Positions 50,967 through 59,428 of a DNA stretch of 64,000 nt are shown here, piece by piece. The stretch's first letter is position 1. Each line of letters opens with the position of its first letter. Under the pieces are notes generated by a model, which was given only the letters and a program-made list of their open reading frames with translations, was not told where the DNA came from and made no database searches. The stretch spans positions 1,860,001 to 1,924,000 of the forward strand of contig NZ_CP107903.1 of NCBI RefSeq assembly GCF_036013955.1, in the 5' to 3' direction. A program made the position numbers and the translations under genes. Source of the stretch: Streptomyces sp. NBC_00459. GTDB taxonomy: Bacteria > Actinomycetota > Actinomycetes > Streptomycetales > Streptomycetaceae.

Positions 50967-51404
50967 ATGCAGACCATACGTATCAAGCCACCTTCATCCG
51001 GAAGCGCATCGGACGAGGGTGAGCCTTCAGGAGAGGGACCGGGAAAGGACCTGTTCCCGCTGCTCACGGGCGCGGCCGTGGCCGTCGTGGCCATCGGCGC
51101 GGTCCTCGCGCTGACCGACACCGCCTCACCGCTGCGGGCCCCCCTCACCCTGTTCTTCCTCCTCGCCGCACCGGCGGTCGCCGTGGGAGCCGCGCTGCGC
51201 GGACTGGAGCCGTTCGGCCGGATCGTGACTTCGGTGGCGACGGCTGTCGCACTCGATCTCCTGGTCGCCCAGGGCATGCTGGCGACGCACCGGTGGTCGG
51301 TCCGCGGTGGAGTCGTGGCCGTGACCGTGATCAGCGCGCTGATCCTCCTGCTGGTTCCGGTACGGCGACAGCGCGGCCGTACGGCGAGAAGACGGACCCC
51401 CTGA
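50967..51404 (+). CDS. Hypothetical integral membrane protein
   Basis: A 145-residue protein. A polar Ser/Gly/Glu-rich N-terminus (about 1-30) is followed by four hydrophobic helices (for example LLTGAAVAVVAIGAVLALT and TLFFLLAAPAVAVGAALRGL) and a basic C-terminal tail (VRRQRGRTARRR). I recognise no family. It is one base before the GNAT/FemAB-like gene and probably cotranscribed with the polysaccharide genes, so a role in that cluster is possible. Confidence 0.78.
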   Translation: MQTIRIKPPSSGSASDEGEPSGEGPGKDLFPLLTGAAVAVVAIGAVLALTDTASPLRAPLTLFFLLAAPAVAVGAALRGLEPFGRIVTSVATAVALDLLVAQGMLATHRWSVRGGVVAVTVISALILLLVPVRRQRGRTARRRTP

Positions 51405-51405
51405 C

Positions 51406-52545
51406 GTGGTTGGTGACGTGGCTCGTAATCTGACACCCGACGTGACCCTCACCGTGCACCGCCCCGGCGAACTGACCGCCGCGGACCGGGCCGCCTGGAC
51501 GGCGTTGCAGGCCAAGGCCCATCTGCACGGCTCACCCGAACTGGCGAACCCCTTCCTGTCCCCGGAGTTCGCGCTGGCGATCGGCCGCTGCAGACGGGGC
51601 GTACGCATCGCGGTGCTCCACGAGGGCGGGGAGCCCGCGGCATTCTTCCCGTTCCAGAGATCCGCCGCCGGTGTCGGCCGGGCGATCGGGCTCGGTGTCT
51701 CCGACTGCCAGGGGCTGGTGCACCGCCCCGGATTCGACTGGGACGCAAGGGAGTTGCTGCGGGCCTGCGGGCTCGCGGTGTGGGAGTTCGACCACCTGGT
51801 GGGGGGCCAGGCGCCGTTCGAGGCCGGGGCCTCCGGCACCTTCCCGTCCCCGGTGATGGACGTCGACCAGGGGTACGAGAGCTATCTGGCCGGACTGCGG
51901 GCGCGCTCCCCCAAGTTCACGCGCACGACGCTGGCCAAGGAGCGCAAACTCGGCCGGGACGCCGGCGAAGTCCGCTATGTGCACGACGAGCGCGATCCCG
52001 AGGCGCTGACCAGGCTGATGGCCTGGAAGTCCGCCCAGTACCGCAGGACCGGCCGCAGCGACCGGTTCGCGCACCCCTGGATCACCCGGCTCGTACAGCA
52101 GCTCTTCCACACCCGTTCCGATCCGTTCGCGGGCATCCTGTCGGTGCTCTACGCCGACGGGAAGCCGATCGCCGCCCACTTCGGACTGCGCACGGAACGT
52201 GTGCTGGCCTGCTGGTTCCCGGCGTACGACCCGGCGTACTCGAAGTACTCGCCGGGGCTGATCCTGCATCTGCGGATGGCCGAGGCGGCCGCCGCCGACG
52301 GTATCGCGTACCTGGATCTGGGCCGGGGGCAGAAGGAGTACAAGGATTCCCTGAAGACACGTGAACTCATGGTGTCCGAGGGGTGGGTGACGCGTCGTCA
52401 CCCGGTGGCGGCCGGACATCGCGCGCGGCGCGCTCCGGTCCGGGCGCTGCGCAACGTGGTGTTGTCACGGCCGGAGCTCTTCGAGCCGGCGGACAAGGCG
52501 CTGAAACGGATGGGGCAACTCCGTTCCAGAAATCGATCAAAGTAG
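51406..52545 (+). CDS. GNAT-fold acyltransferase (CelD/FemAB-like)
   Basis: A 379-residue protein with the two-part GNAT-like layout of CelD/BcsL and FemAB proteins; the second half (SPKFTRTTLAKERKLGRDAG, AGILSVLYADGKPIAAHFGL, SPGLILHLRMAEAAAADGIA, YLDLGRGQKEYKDSLKT) is characteristic. CelD-type proteins are found in polysaccharide clusters and presumably acylate or aminoacylate sugars. Starts at 51406 and 51418 are both possible. It lies one base behind the membrane protein gene and 396 bases before the first glycosyltransferase. Confidence 0.85.
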   Translation: MVGDVARNLTPDVTLTVHRPGELTAADRAAWTALQAKAHLHGSPELANPFLSPEFALAIGRCRRGVRIAVLHEGGEPAAFFPFQRSAAGVGRAIGLGVSDCQGLVHRPGFDWDARELLRACGLAVWEFDHLVGGQAPFEAGASGTFPSPVMDVDQGYESYLAGLRARSPKFTRTTLAKERKLGRDAGEVRYVHDERDPEALTRLMAWKSAQYRRTGRSDRFAHPWITRLVQQLFHTRSDPFAGILSVLYADGKPIAAHFGLRTERVLACWFPAYDPAYSKYSPGLILHLRMAEAAAADGIAYLDLGRGQKEYKDSLKTRELMVSEGWVTRRHPVAAGHRARRAPVRALRNVVLSRPELFEPADKALKRMGQLRSRNRSK

Positions 52546-52941
52546 TTGCGTAACGGTCAAACCAACAAAAACGTGAGACCACGTTTCAGGTCTTGCCATA
52601 AGGGCGCAATCGTCAATACCGTCATACATCTCACCCGCATCGGTACGTCGTCCTGTGACTCAGGGGAGGGCTCAGGGTCCACGACGACCGTCGGAGCGGG
52701 ACGCGGTAGGGGGGTGCCGTGCTCGGTGGACGTACGTCCCGCCGGGCCGTGCCGCGAAACCGACCACCAGGTCATGGTGTTCGGCCAGCTTTGCCAGCTC
52801 ACCCGGTATGTACGAAAGCAGCCAGAGACTGATACGGAGAATCCATTCGGCATGCCGTAAGTGAGAACCCCCCTTTCGAACCGGACAAAAAACCGGGCTG
52901 CCCGGGGGCGGGCGGTCAACCGGACGAGAGGGACCAGACTC
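52546..52941. other. 396-base gap upstream of the glycosyltransferase operon
   Basis: It probably carries the main promoter of the polysaccharide operon. It is AT-richer from 52546 to 52640. A short frame reads MVFGQLCQLTRYVRKQPETD and ends at the TAA near 52860, but it has no ribosome binding site. No gene is called. Confidence 0.4.
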
Positions 52942-53781
52942 ATGAGTTCCGTTCTGCGACCGGCGATACCGGGCCAGGAGCCCGCGATCGCCGACCAGCA
53001 ACCGATCACGGCCGACGGGTACCGGCCGATCTCCTCCCACCTGGCGATCACGCCGCCGGTGAGCGTGGTGATCCCCGCCATGAACGAGGCGGAGAACCTG
53101 CCGTACGTCTTCAAGACCCTGCCCGACTGGATCCATGAGGTGGTCCTGGTCGACGGCAACTCCACCGACGACACCGTCGAGGTCGCCCGCGACCTGTGGC
53201 CCGGCGTCAAGGTCGTCGAACAGCAGGGCAAGGGCAAGGGGGATGCCCTGATCACCGGGTTCGAGGCCTGCACCGGCGACATCATCGTGATGGTCGACGC
53301 GGACGGGTCGGCGGACGGCAACGAGATCGTGTCGTACGTCTCCGCACTCGTCTCGGGCGCCGACTTCGCCAAGGGCTCGCGCTTCGCCAACGGCGGCGGC
53401 ACCGACGACATGACGCCGATCCGCAAGCTCGGCAACTGGGCTCTGTGCACGGTCGTCAACAAGAAGTTCGGCGCCCGCTACACCGACCTCTGCTACGGCT
53501 ACAACGCGTTCTGGCGGCACTGCCTCGACAAGATCGACCTCGACTGCACCGGCTTCGAGATCGAGACCCTGATCAACATCAGGGTGGTCAAGGCGGGGCT
53601 CAAGGTGCAGGAGATCCCGAGCCACGAGTACCTCCGCATCCACGGCGCGAGCAATCTGCGGGCCGTGCGCGACGGGCTGCGCGTCCTGCGGGTGATCCTG
53701 AAGGAGCGCTCCAACCGGCGTGCCCTGCGCAGCCGTTCGCACTCCCGCGCCCTCAGCACCGGCCGGGGAGAGGTGTCTTGA
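52942..53781 (+). CDS. Glycosyltransferase family 2
   Basis: A 279-residue GT2 enzyme: VSVVIPAMNEAENLPYVF starts the nucleotide-sugar fold, VLVDGNSTDDTVEVA follows, and the DXD-like DADGSADGNE lies at about residue 119. No transmembrane helices are seen, so it should be cytoplasmic or peripheral and transfer a sugar from a nucleotide donor to a lipid or polymer. ATG 52942 is chosen because aggga lies eight bases upstream; an upstream GTG at 52861 would add 27 residues of weak coding character. The stop overlaps the next GT2 gene by four bases (TTGA). Confidence 0.92.
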   Translation: MSSVLRPAIPGQEPAIADQQPITADGYRPISSHLAITPPVSVVIPAMNEAENLPYVFKTLPDWIHEVVLVDGNSTDDTVEVARDLWPGVKVVEQQGKGKGDALITGFEACTGDIIVMVDADGSADGNEIVSYVSALVSGADFAKGSRFANGGGTDDMTPIRKLGNWALCTVVNKKFGARYTDLCYGYNAFWRHCLDKIDLDCTGFEIETLINIRVVKAGLKVQEIPSHEYLRIHGASNLRAVRDGLRVLRVILKERSNRRALRSRSHSRALSTGRGEVS

Positions 53782-54785
53782 ACGACGTGGACGTCTCGGT
53801 GGTCGTCTGCGTCTACACCGAGGACCGCTGGGAGGACATCCTCGCGGCGGTCGCCTCGGTACGGGCGCAGTCACGGCCGGCCCTGGAGACACTCCTGGTC
53901 GTCGACCACAACCAGGCTCTCCTGGAGCGGCTGGTCAAGGAGTACAAGGAGACCGACGAGGTACGGGTGCTCGCCAACGCGGGCCCGCGCGGCCTGTCGG
54001 CCGGCCGCAACACCGGGATCGCCGCCTCGCGCGGGGGGATCATCGCCTTCCTCGACGACGACGCCGTGGCCGAACGCGACTGGCTGCGCCACTTCGCCGA
54101 GGGGTACGCGGACCCCCGGGTGATGGCGGTCGGCGGCCGTACGATGCCGATCTGGGCGTCGGGGCGCCGACCGGCCTGGTTCCCCGAGGAGTTCGCCTGG
54201 GTGGTGGGCTGCACCTACAAGGGGCTGCCCGAGGGACGCGTCAGGGTCCGCAACGTGCTCGGCGGGAACGCCTCCTTCCGGCGTACGGCCTTCGACGCGG
54301 CCGGCGGTTTCGCCACCGGTATCGGACGGGACGGCGACAAGCGGCCGTTGGGCTGCGAGGAGACGGAGCTGTGCATCCGGCTCGCGCGGGCCAGGCCCGA
54401 CGCGGTGCTGCTGATCGACGACCGTGCGGTGATCCACCACCGGGTGCCCGAGGTCCGCGAGCACTTCGGGTACTTCCGCACCCGCACCTACGCCGAGGGT
54501 CTCTCGAAGGCGCTGGTCGCCCGAAGTGTGGGCGCGGGCAAGGGACTTGAGTCCGAACGCCGTTACACCACCCGGGTGCTGCCCGCCGGGGTCGCGCGCG
54601 GTCTGCGCGACGCCCTGCTGGCCAGGCCGGGCGGCGCGGGCCGGGCGGGGGCGATCGTCGCCGGAGTGCTGACGGCGGCCGGCGGGTACGTCCTCGGAAG
54701 CCTGCGGACGCGCCGGGGCGGGGCCACGTTCACGGTCGTGGAGATCGAGAGCGCGGTGCGAACCGAGGGAGGAGGCCCGCGATGA
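53778..54785 (+). CDS. Glycosyltransferase family 2
   Basis: A 335-residue GT2 protein. VSVVVCVYTEDRWEDILAAV starts the fold; the acceptor/donor motif FLDDDAVAERDWL (DXD-like) and the late motif LGCEETELCIRLARARPDAV with ED/Q-like residues follow. The C-terminal 100 residues are partly hydrophobic, so membrane association is possible. The start is a TTG in a four-base overlap with the first GT2 gene, with ggggagagg eight bases upstream. The ATG of the deacetylase gene overlaps its stop in turn. Confidence 0.9.
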   Translation: MNDVDVSVVVCVYTEDRWEDILAAVASVRAQSRPALETLLVVDHNQALLERLVKEYKETDEVRVLANAGPRGLSAGRNTGIAASRGGIIAFLDDDAVAERDWLRHFAEGYADPRVMAVGGRTMPIWASGRRPAWFPEEFAWVVGCTYKGLPEGRVRVRNVLGGNASFRRTAFDAAGGFATGIGRDGDKRPLGCEETELCIRLARARPDAVLLIDDRAVIHHRVPEVREHFGYFRTRTYAEGLSKALVARSVGAGKGLESERRYTTRVLPAGVARGLRDALLARPGGAGRAGAIVAGVLTAAGGYVLGSLRTRRGGATFTVVEIESAVRTEGGGPR

Positions 54786-55582
54786 CCGACGCACGCGTCC
54801 CGATCCTGATGTACCACTCCGTCGCCACCGAGCCGAACGACGCGACCAGGACCCTGTCGGTGACGCCCGAGGCATTCGCCGAGCAGCTGGCGATGCTGGC
54901 CGAGCGAGGCTTCACACCGCTCAACACCGCCGACCTGTCGGCAAGTTGGCGATCCGGTCGTCCACTTCCCGCCCGTCCCCTGGTGATCACGTTCGACGAC
55001 GGCTACGAGGGCGTGCACCGGCATGCGTTGCCGGTGCTCGCCAAGCACGGTTTCCCGGCCACGCTGTTCGTGTCGACGGGCTGGCTCAGGGGCCCGTACG
55101 ACACCGGGGGCGGCCTCGACACCATGCTCGACTGGGACCAGGTGCGTGAACTCGCGGGCAGTGGAGTCGAGATCGGCGGCCACAGCCATACGCACCCGGA
55201 GCTGGACCAGCTCGACGACGACGTGCTGCGCTTCGAGCTGACCCGCTGCCGGGACGTCGTCGCCGAGCAACTCGACTCCGTGCCTGCGTCGTTCGCCTAC
55301 CCGTACGGCTACTCCAGCCGCCGGGTGCGGGCGGCGGTGCGGGCGGCCGGGTTCGCCCAGGCGCTCGCCGTCGGCAACGGTCTGGCACGTCGGCAGCAGG
55401 GTCCGTACGCCCTGCGGCGGGTCACCGTGCGCCGCTCCACCGGTATCGAGGAGTTCGCGCGGCTGGCCGAAGGCCGGTCCGTCGCCCGCGACTTCGCCCG
55501 GGACCGTGCCCTCACCAAGGGGTACGCCATGGTCCGCAGAGCACGTCAGGTCCGCCGGAAGGCCATCCGTTCCCGTGTCTGA
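54782..55582 (+). CDS. Polysaccharide deacetylase (NodB/CE4-type)
   Basis: A 266-residue CE4 esterase. The catalytic motif TFDDGYEGVH (motif 1) and HSHTHPEL (metal-binding motif 2, the HxxxH pattern) are present, along with FVSTGW and SFAYPYGYSSRR. It removes acetyl groups from a sugar polymer or oligosaccharide. No signal peptide is visible, so a cytoplasmic lipid-linked intermediate may be its substrate (inference). The ATG overlaps the GT2 gene, and the next gene overlaps its end by eight bases. Confidence 0.92.
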   Translation: MTDARVPILMYHSVATEPNDATRTLSVTPEAFAEQLAMLAERGFTPLNTADLSASWRSGRPLPARPLVITFDDGYEGVHRHALPVLAKHGFPATLFVSTGWLRGPYDTGGGLDTMLDWDQVRELAGSGVEIGGHSHTHPELDQLDDDVLRFELTRCRDVVAEQLDSVPASFAYPYGYSSRRVRAAVRAAGFAQALAVGNGLARRQQGPYALRRVTVRRSTGIEEFARLAEGRSVARDFARDRALTKGYAMVRRARQVRRKAIRSRV

Positions 55583-58500
55583 CACGACGACCACACCCGC
55601 GACCGAGGCCGCCGGGACTCCCGGGGCCGAGACACCCGAGCAACGTCCTGGGCGGCGGCTGCGGCTGCCCGGCCTGGGCAGGGGCCAGGGGGGCGGCAGC
55701 CAGCTGTTCCGCAACGCCTACGCGCTGATGCTGAACACCGGCATCTCCGCCGTGCTCGGGCTCGGCTTCTGGCTGGCCGCCGCCCGCTACTACTCCGAGT
55801 CGGCGGTCGGCCAGAGCTCCGCCGCGATCGCCGCCATGAAGCTCCTGGCCGGTCTCACGGCGGTGACTCTGACGGGCGCGCTGGCCCGCTTCATCCCGGT
55901 CGCCGGCCGCGCCACCGGACGGTTCATCTTCCGTACGTACGCGGGCAGTTCGGTGATCGTGGCGCTGGCCGCCGGTGTCTTCCTGCTCACGCTCAACAGC
56001 TGGGGGCCGTCGTACCGGTTCCTGCACGGGCCGGTGCCCGCACTCGGGTTCGTCGGCGCCGTCGTCCTGTGGAACCTGCTCACGCTCCAGGACGGGGTGC
56101 TGACCGGGCTGCGCAACGCGCTGTGGGTGCCGGTCGGCAACACGGTGTTCTCGGCCGTCAAGCTGGGGCTGCTGGTCGCCTTCGCGGCGGCGATCCCGAC
56201 GAGCGGTGTCTTCGTGTCGTGGGTCGCGGCGATCGCCGTGTCGGTGCTGCCGCTGGGCTGGCTGGTGTTCCGGCGGCTGGTGCCCCGGCACATCGAGGCG
56301 ACCGCGGAACAGGCGAAGGGGAAACCGCCGACGCCGAGGGAGATCGGCCGGTTCCTGGCCGGCGACTACACGGGGTCGCTGTTCTCGCTGGCCGTGGTCT
56401 ATCTGGTGCCGGTGATCGTCGCCTCGCAGGTCAGCTCCGCCGACAACGCGTACTTCTACATCACCACGACCATCGGCGGCACGGTCAACCTGCTCGCCAT
56501 CAACATGGGCGCCTCCCTGACCGTCGAGGGCTCGCACGATCCGGCCCGGCTGGCCGCCAACACCCGGGCCGCCCTCAAACGCATGGCGCGGATCATGCTG
56601 CCCGTCGCCGGCGTGCTGTTCTTCGGCGCACCCTGGATCCTGGGCGTGTTCGGCTCGGGCTACGCGGACGCGGCGACCCCGCTGCTGCGCTGGTTCGCGG
56701 TCGGCGCGGTGCTGCGGGTCGTCATGGAGACGTACTTCGCGGTGCTGCGCGCCCAGAGCCGTACCAGCGGACTCGCCTGGATGCAGGGCCTGTTGTGCGT
56801 CCTGGTGCTCGGTCTGACGCTGCTGCTGCTCCCCCGGATGGGGCTGACCGGAGCGGGCGTCGCGGAGATCTCGTCCCTCGCGGTAATCGTCGCGCTCGCC
56901 GCGCCCAGGCTGTACCGGACGGTCATGGCGGCCCCGGCCGACGCCGTACCCGAGGGACCGGCACCGGACGGAGACCTGGCCGACCTGGGGACGCGCGATG
57001 TCGTGGCGGCCAACTCCCGCAGGCGCGGTCAGGGTTGGGCGCTGGACTCGGACACGCTCGCGCTCGGTGTGCACCTCGACTTCGACCACCAGGAACGCCG
57101 CCCGGACGTCCGCCCGGGGCCGGGGACTCCGCCCACGGGGACCCCGGCGCCCCGTGCGGACCACCGGCCGGCCTGGGCCGTGAAACAGGCGGGGCCGGAG
57201 GCCGTGGGGCGGCCGGCGGAGGGCGCCGCCCGGGAGGCCGTCGTCCCGGCGGGCGTGGACACGGAGCTCGCACACGCCGCACAGGCCTCTCTCGTACGGG
57301 AGTTGCGGACCCCGCACACCGCACCCGACCCACCACCGCCGCCGCTCCCCCTGCGCGTACGACTGCTGCCCACCCGCGGCGGAGTGGTCCTCGGTGGTCT
57401 CCTGATCGCCGCGCTGCTGCTCTACTGGGTGCCCGCGTCCCGCCTCGGCGAGGCCGACCTGGACCGGATGGGCGGGCTGGGGCTGATCTCCGTACTGCCG
57501 CTGCCGACGCTCATCGGGGCCGGGCTGCTGGTCCTGGTGTTCTCGTCGCTGCTGTGGAAAACCCGGGAACACCGGACGCTGCTGGCACTCACGCTGCTCG
57601 CGACCGTCGTGTCGCTGCACGCGCTGCCCGCGGTGATCGAGGCCGAACCGCGGTTCGCGACGGCCTGGCAGCACCTCGGGTTCATCGACTACATCGACCG
57701 GACCGGGACCGCCGTACCCGACCTGGACGCGCGCTGGAGCTGGCCGGGCTTCTTCGCCGGGGCCGCGTTCGTGGCGAAGGCCTGCGGGGTGGGCGACCTC
57801 ACGGAGGTCATCCGCTGGTGGCCCCTGACCATGCAACTCCTCTACCTCGCACCGCTGTTGCTGCTGACGCGCTCCCTGCGGGCGAGCTGGCGGGCCAAGT
57901 GGACCGGCGTGTGGTTCTTCGTCCTGAGCGGCTGGGTGGGCCAGGACTACTTCTCCCCGCAGGGTTTCACCTACCTCCTCTATCTGGTCTTCGTGGCGAT
58001 CCTGCTGGTGTGGTTCCGGGCACCGCGGGTGCTGTGGACGAAGACGCGGCCCGGCGAGGCGGAGGTCGAGCCGACGAACCGCCGCCAACAGGCCGTGCTG
58101 CTGGCCGTGTTGATCGCCCTGTTCGCGGCGACGGTCCCGGCCCACCAGCTGACGCCGTTCGTGATGCTGGGCGTGCTGGCGGTCCTGGTCCTGATCGGCA
58201 GGTCCGAGCTGCGCGGCCTGCCCATCCTGTTCGGCGTCATCGTCGCGGTCTGGGTCGGCTTCATGGCCGAGCCGTACTGGTCGGGGCACTTCGACGAACT
58301 CTTCGGCGGGATGGGCGGAGTGGGCGGCAATGTGTCGTCCAGTGTCTCCGGCCGTATCGAGGGCGGCAGTTCGGCCCACAAGCTCGTCCTCTACACCCGC
58401 GTCCTGCTGGCCGGCGGGGTGATGACCCTCGCCTGCTACGGCTGGTGGCGCCGCCGCGACCACAAGTACCGCGAACGCTCCCTGCTCGTCCTCACCTTCG

Positions 58501-59378
58501 TCCCGTTCCTGGGCTTCGGCATGCAGTCGTACGGCGGCGAAATGGCCCTGCGCGTCTTCATGTTCGCCCTGCCGGGCGCGGCCCTGCTCGCCGCGCTCGC
58601 ACTGTTCCCGCGCACCGGGGTCACCCCGAAGGAACAGGAGCGGGACCGGATCAGCGTCGCCCCGCTGGCCGCCCTGATGGCGGGCCTGATCCTCATGGGC
58701 GGCTTCCTGGTGGCCCGTTGGGGCAACGAGTCCTTCGAGCGGACCCGTCCCGGCGAGGTCGCCGCGATGAACTACGTGTACGCCCACGACGATCCGACCG
58801 TACGGCTGCTGTGGCTGAGCAACGACCTCGTCGACAACGTGACTCCGGCACTGCCGTGGGGCGCCAGGGACATGGAGAAGGTGCACTACGAGCCGACCCT
58901 CGCACCGGCCGACCCGGTGCTGGTGTCGGGGCTGGTGAAGGCGCTCAAGGACGCGGGCCCCAACTCGTACCTGATGGTCAACCGCAGTCAGGTCGTCTAC
59001 CTCCAACTGGACGTGGGCTACTCGGCGTCCTGGGAACACCGGCTGCTCCAGAATCTGGACGGCCGGGACGAGCTGAAGAAGGTGTTCGTCAACTCCGACG
59101 TCACCATGTACGCGCTGCGGCAGCAACCGGAGGGCGAGGTCGCGAAGGCCGATCCCGGCCCGATCGGCCCCCAGGTGACGTGGACGCCGTGGTCGGTGGT
59201 GGGCGGCCTGGCTGCCGTCGCCCTGATCCTGCTTCTCACGGCCCGGGAGGCCGTACGGGTCGCGGTACGACCGAGTGTGCGGCAACTCCGGTGGCTGCAG
59301 AGCAGCTTCTGGTTCTCGCTGCCCCTGCTGGCGGTGTTGCTGGCCTCGCTGGTGCAGCGGTTCCTGACGATGAAGTGA
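55575..59378 (+). CDS. Giant membrane protein: MOP flippase fused to a C-terminal multi-spanning domain
   Basis: A 1267-residue membrane protein with two parts. Residues about 45-455 form a polysaccharide (MOP/Wzx-type) flippase with some 12-14 helices (for example FRNAYALMLNTGISAVLGLG and LMLNTGI-like start, VGQSSAAIAAMKLLAGLTAV). A charged, Pro-rich linker (about 456-595) leads to a second multi-helix region (about 596-1267) with long external loops (for example HLGFIDYIDRTGTAVPDLDA, FSPQGFTYLLYLVFVAILLV), which could be a GT-C-like or polymerase-like domain; I do not recognise its family. GTG 55575 overlaps the deacetylase gene by eight bases. It is the longest gene in the window. Confidence 0.87.
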   Translation: MSDTTTTPATEAAGTPGAETPEQRPGRRLRLPGLGRGQGGGSQLFRNAYALMLNTGISAVLGLGFWLAAARYYSESAVGQSSAAIAAMKLLAGLTAVTLTGALARFIPVAGRATGRFIFRTYAGSSVIVALAAGVFLLTLNSWGPSYRFLHGPVPALGFVGAVVLWNLLTLQDGVLTGLRNALWVPVGNTVFSAVKLGLLVAFAAAIPTSGVFVSWVAAIAVSVLPLGWLVFRRLVPRHIEATAEQAKGKPPTPREIGRFLAGDYTGSLFSLAVVYLVPVIVASQVSSADNAYFYITTTIGGTVNLLAINMGASLTVEGSHDPARLAANTRAALKRMARIMLPVAGVLFFGAPWILGVFGSGYADAATPLLRWFAVGAVLRVVMETYFAVLRAQSRTSGLAWMQGLLCVLVLGLTLLLLPRMGLTGAGVAEISSLAVIVALAAPRLYRTVMAAPADAVPEGPAPDGDLADLGTRDVVAANSRRRGQGWALDSDTLALGVHLDFDHQERRPDVRPGPGTPPTGTPAPRADHRPAWAVKQAGPEAVGRPAEGAAREAVVPAGVDTELAHAAQASLVRELRTPHTAPDPPPPPLPLRVRLLPTRGGVVLGGLLIAALLLYWVPASRLGEADLDRMGGLGLISVLPLPTLIGAGLLVLVFSSLLWKTREHRTLLALTLLATVVSLHALPAVIEAEPRFATAWQHLGFIDYIDRTGTAVPDLDARWSWPGFFAGAAFVAKACGVGDLTEVIRWWPLTMQLLYLAPLLLLTRSLRASWRAKWTGVWFFVLSGWVGQDYFSPQGFTYLLYLVFVAILLVWFRAPRVLWTKTRPGEAEVEPTNRRQQAVLLAVLIALFAATVPAHQLTPFVMLGVLAVLVLIGRSELRGLPILFGVIVAVWVGFMAEPYWSGHFDELFGGMGGVGGNVSSSVSGRIEGGSSAHKLVLYTRVLLAGGVMTLACYGWWRRRDHKYRERSLLVLTFVPFLGFGMQSYGGEMALRVFMFALPGAALLAALALFPRTGVTPKEQERDRISVAPLAALMAGLILMGGFLVARWGNESFERTRPGEVAAMNYVYAHDDPTVRLLWLSNDLVDNVTPALPWGARDMEKVHYEPTLAPADPVLVSGLVKALKDAGPNSYLMVNRSQVVYLQLDVGYSASWEHRLLQNLDGRDELKKVFVNSDVTMYALRQQPEGEVAKADPGPIGPQVTWTPWSVVGGLAAVALILLLTAREAVRVAVRPSVRQLRWLQSSFWFSLPLLAVLLASLVQRFLTMK

Positions 59379-59401
59379 GGCGGCAGGACTACGGGGTGGG
59401 A

Positions 59402-59428
59402 TGGCTCAGCGGCTTACCGGCTGAGCCA
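59402..59428. terminator. Bidirectional terminator between flippase and hydrolase genes
   Basis: TGGCTCAGC (59402-59410) pairs with GCTGAGCCA (59420-59428) in a nine-base stem. It overlaps the last codons of the convergent glycoside hydrolase gene. Confidence 0.65.

Noticed and set aside
52546..52860. 104-codon frame in the gap before the GT2 genes
   Set aside because: No ribosome binding site and poor third-position G/C; only its last part looks faintly coding.
55512..59285. 1257-codon antisense frame across the flippase fusion
   Set aside because: A GC-driven shadow of the real plus-strand membrane protein; composition is Gln/Arg/Gly-rich with no helices or start signals.
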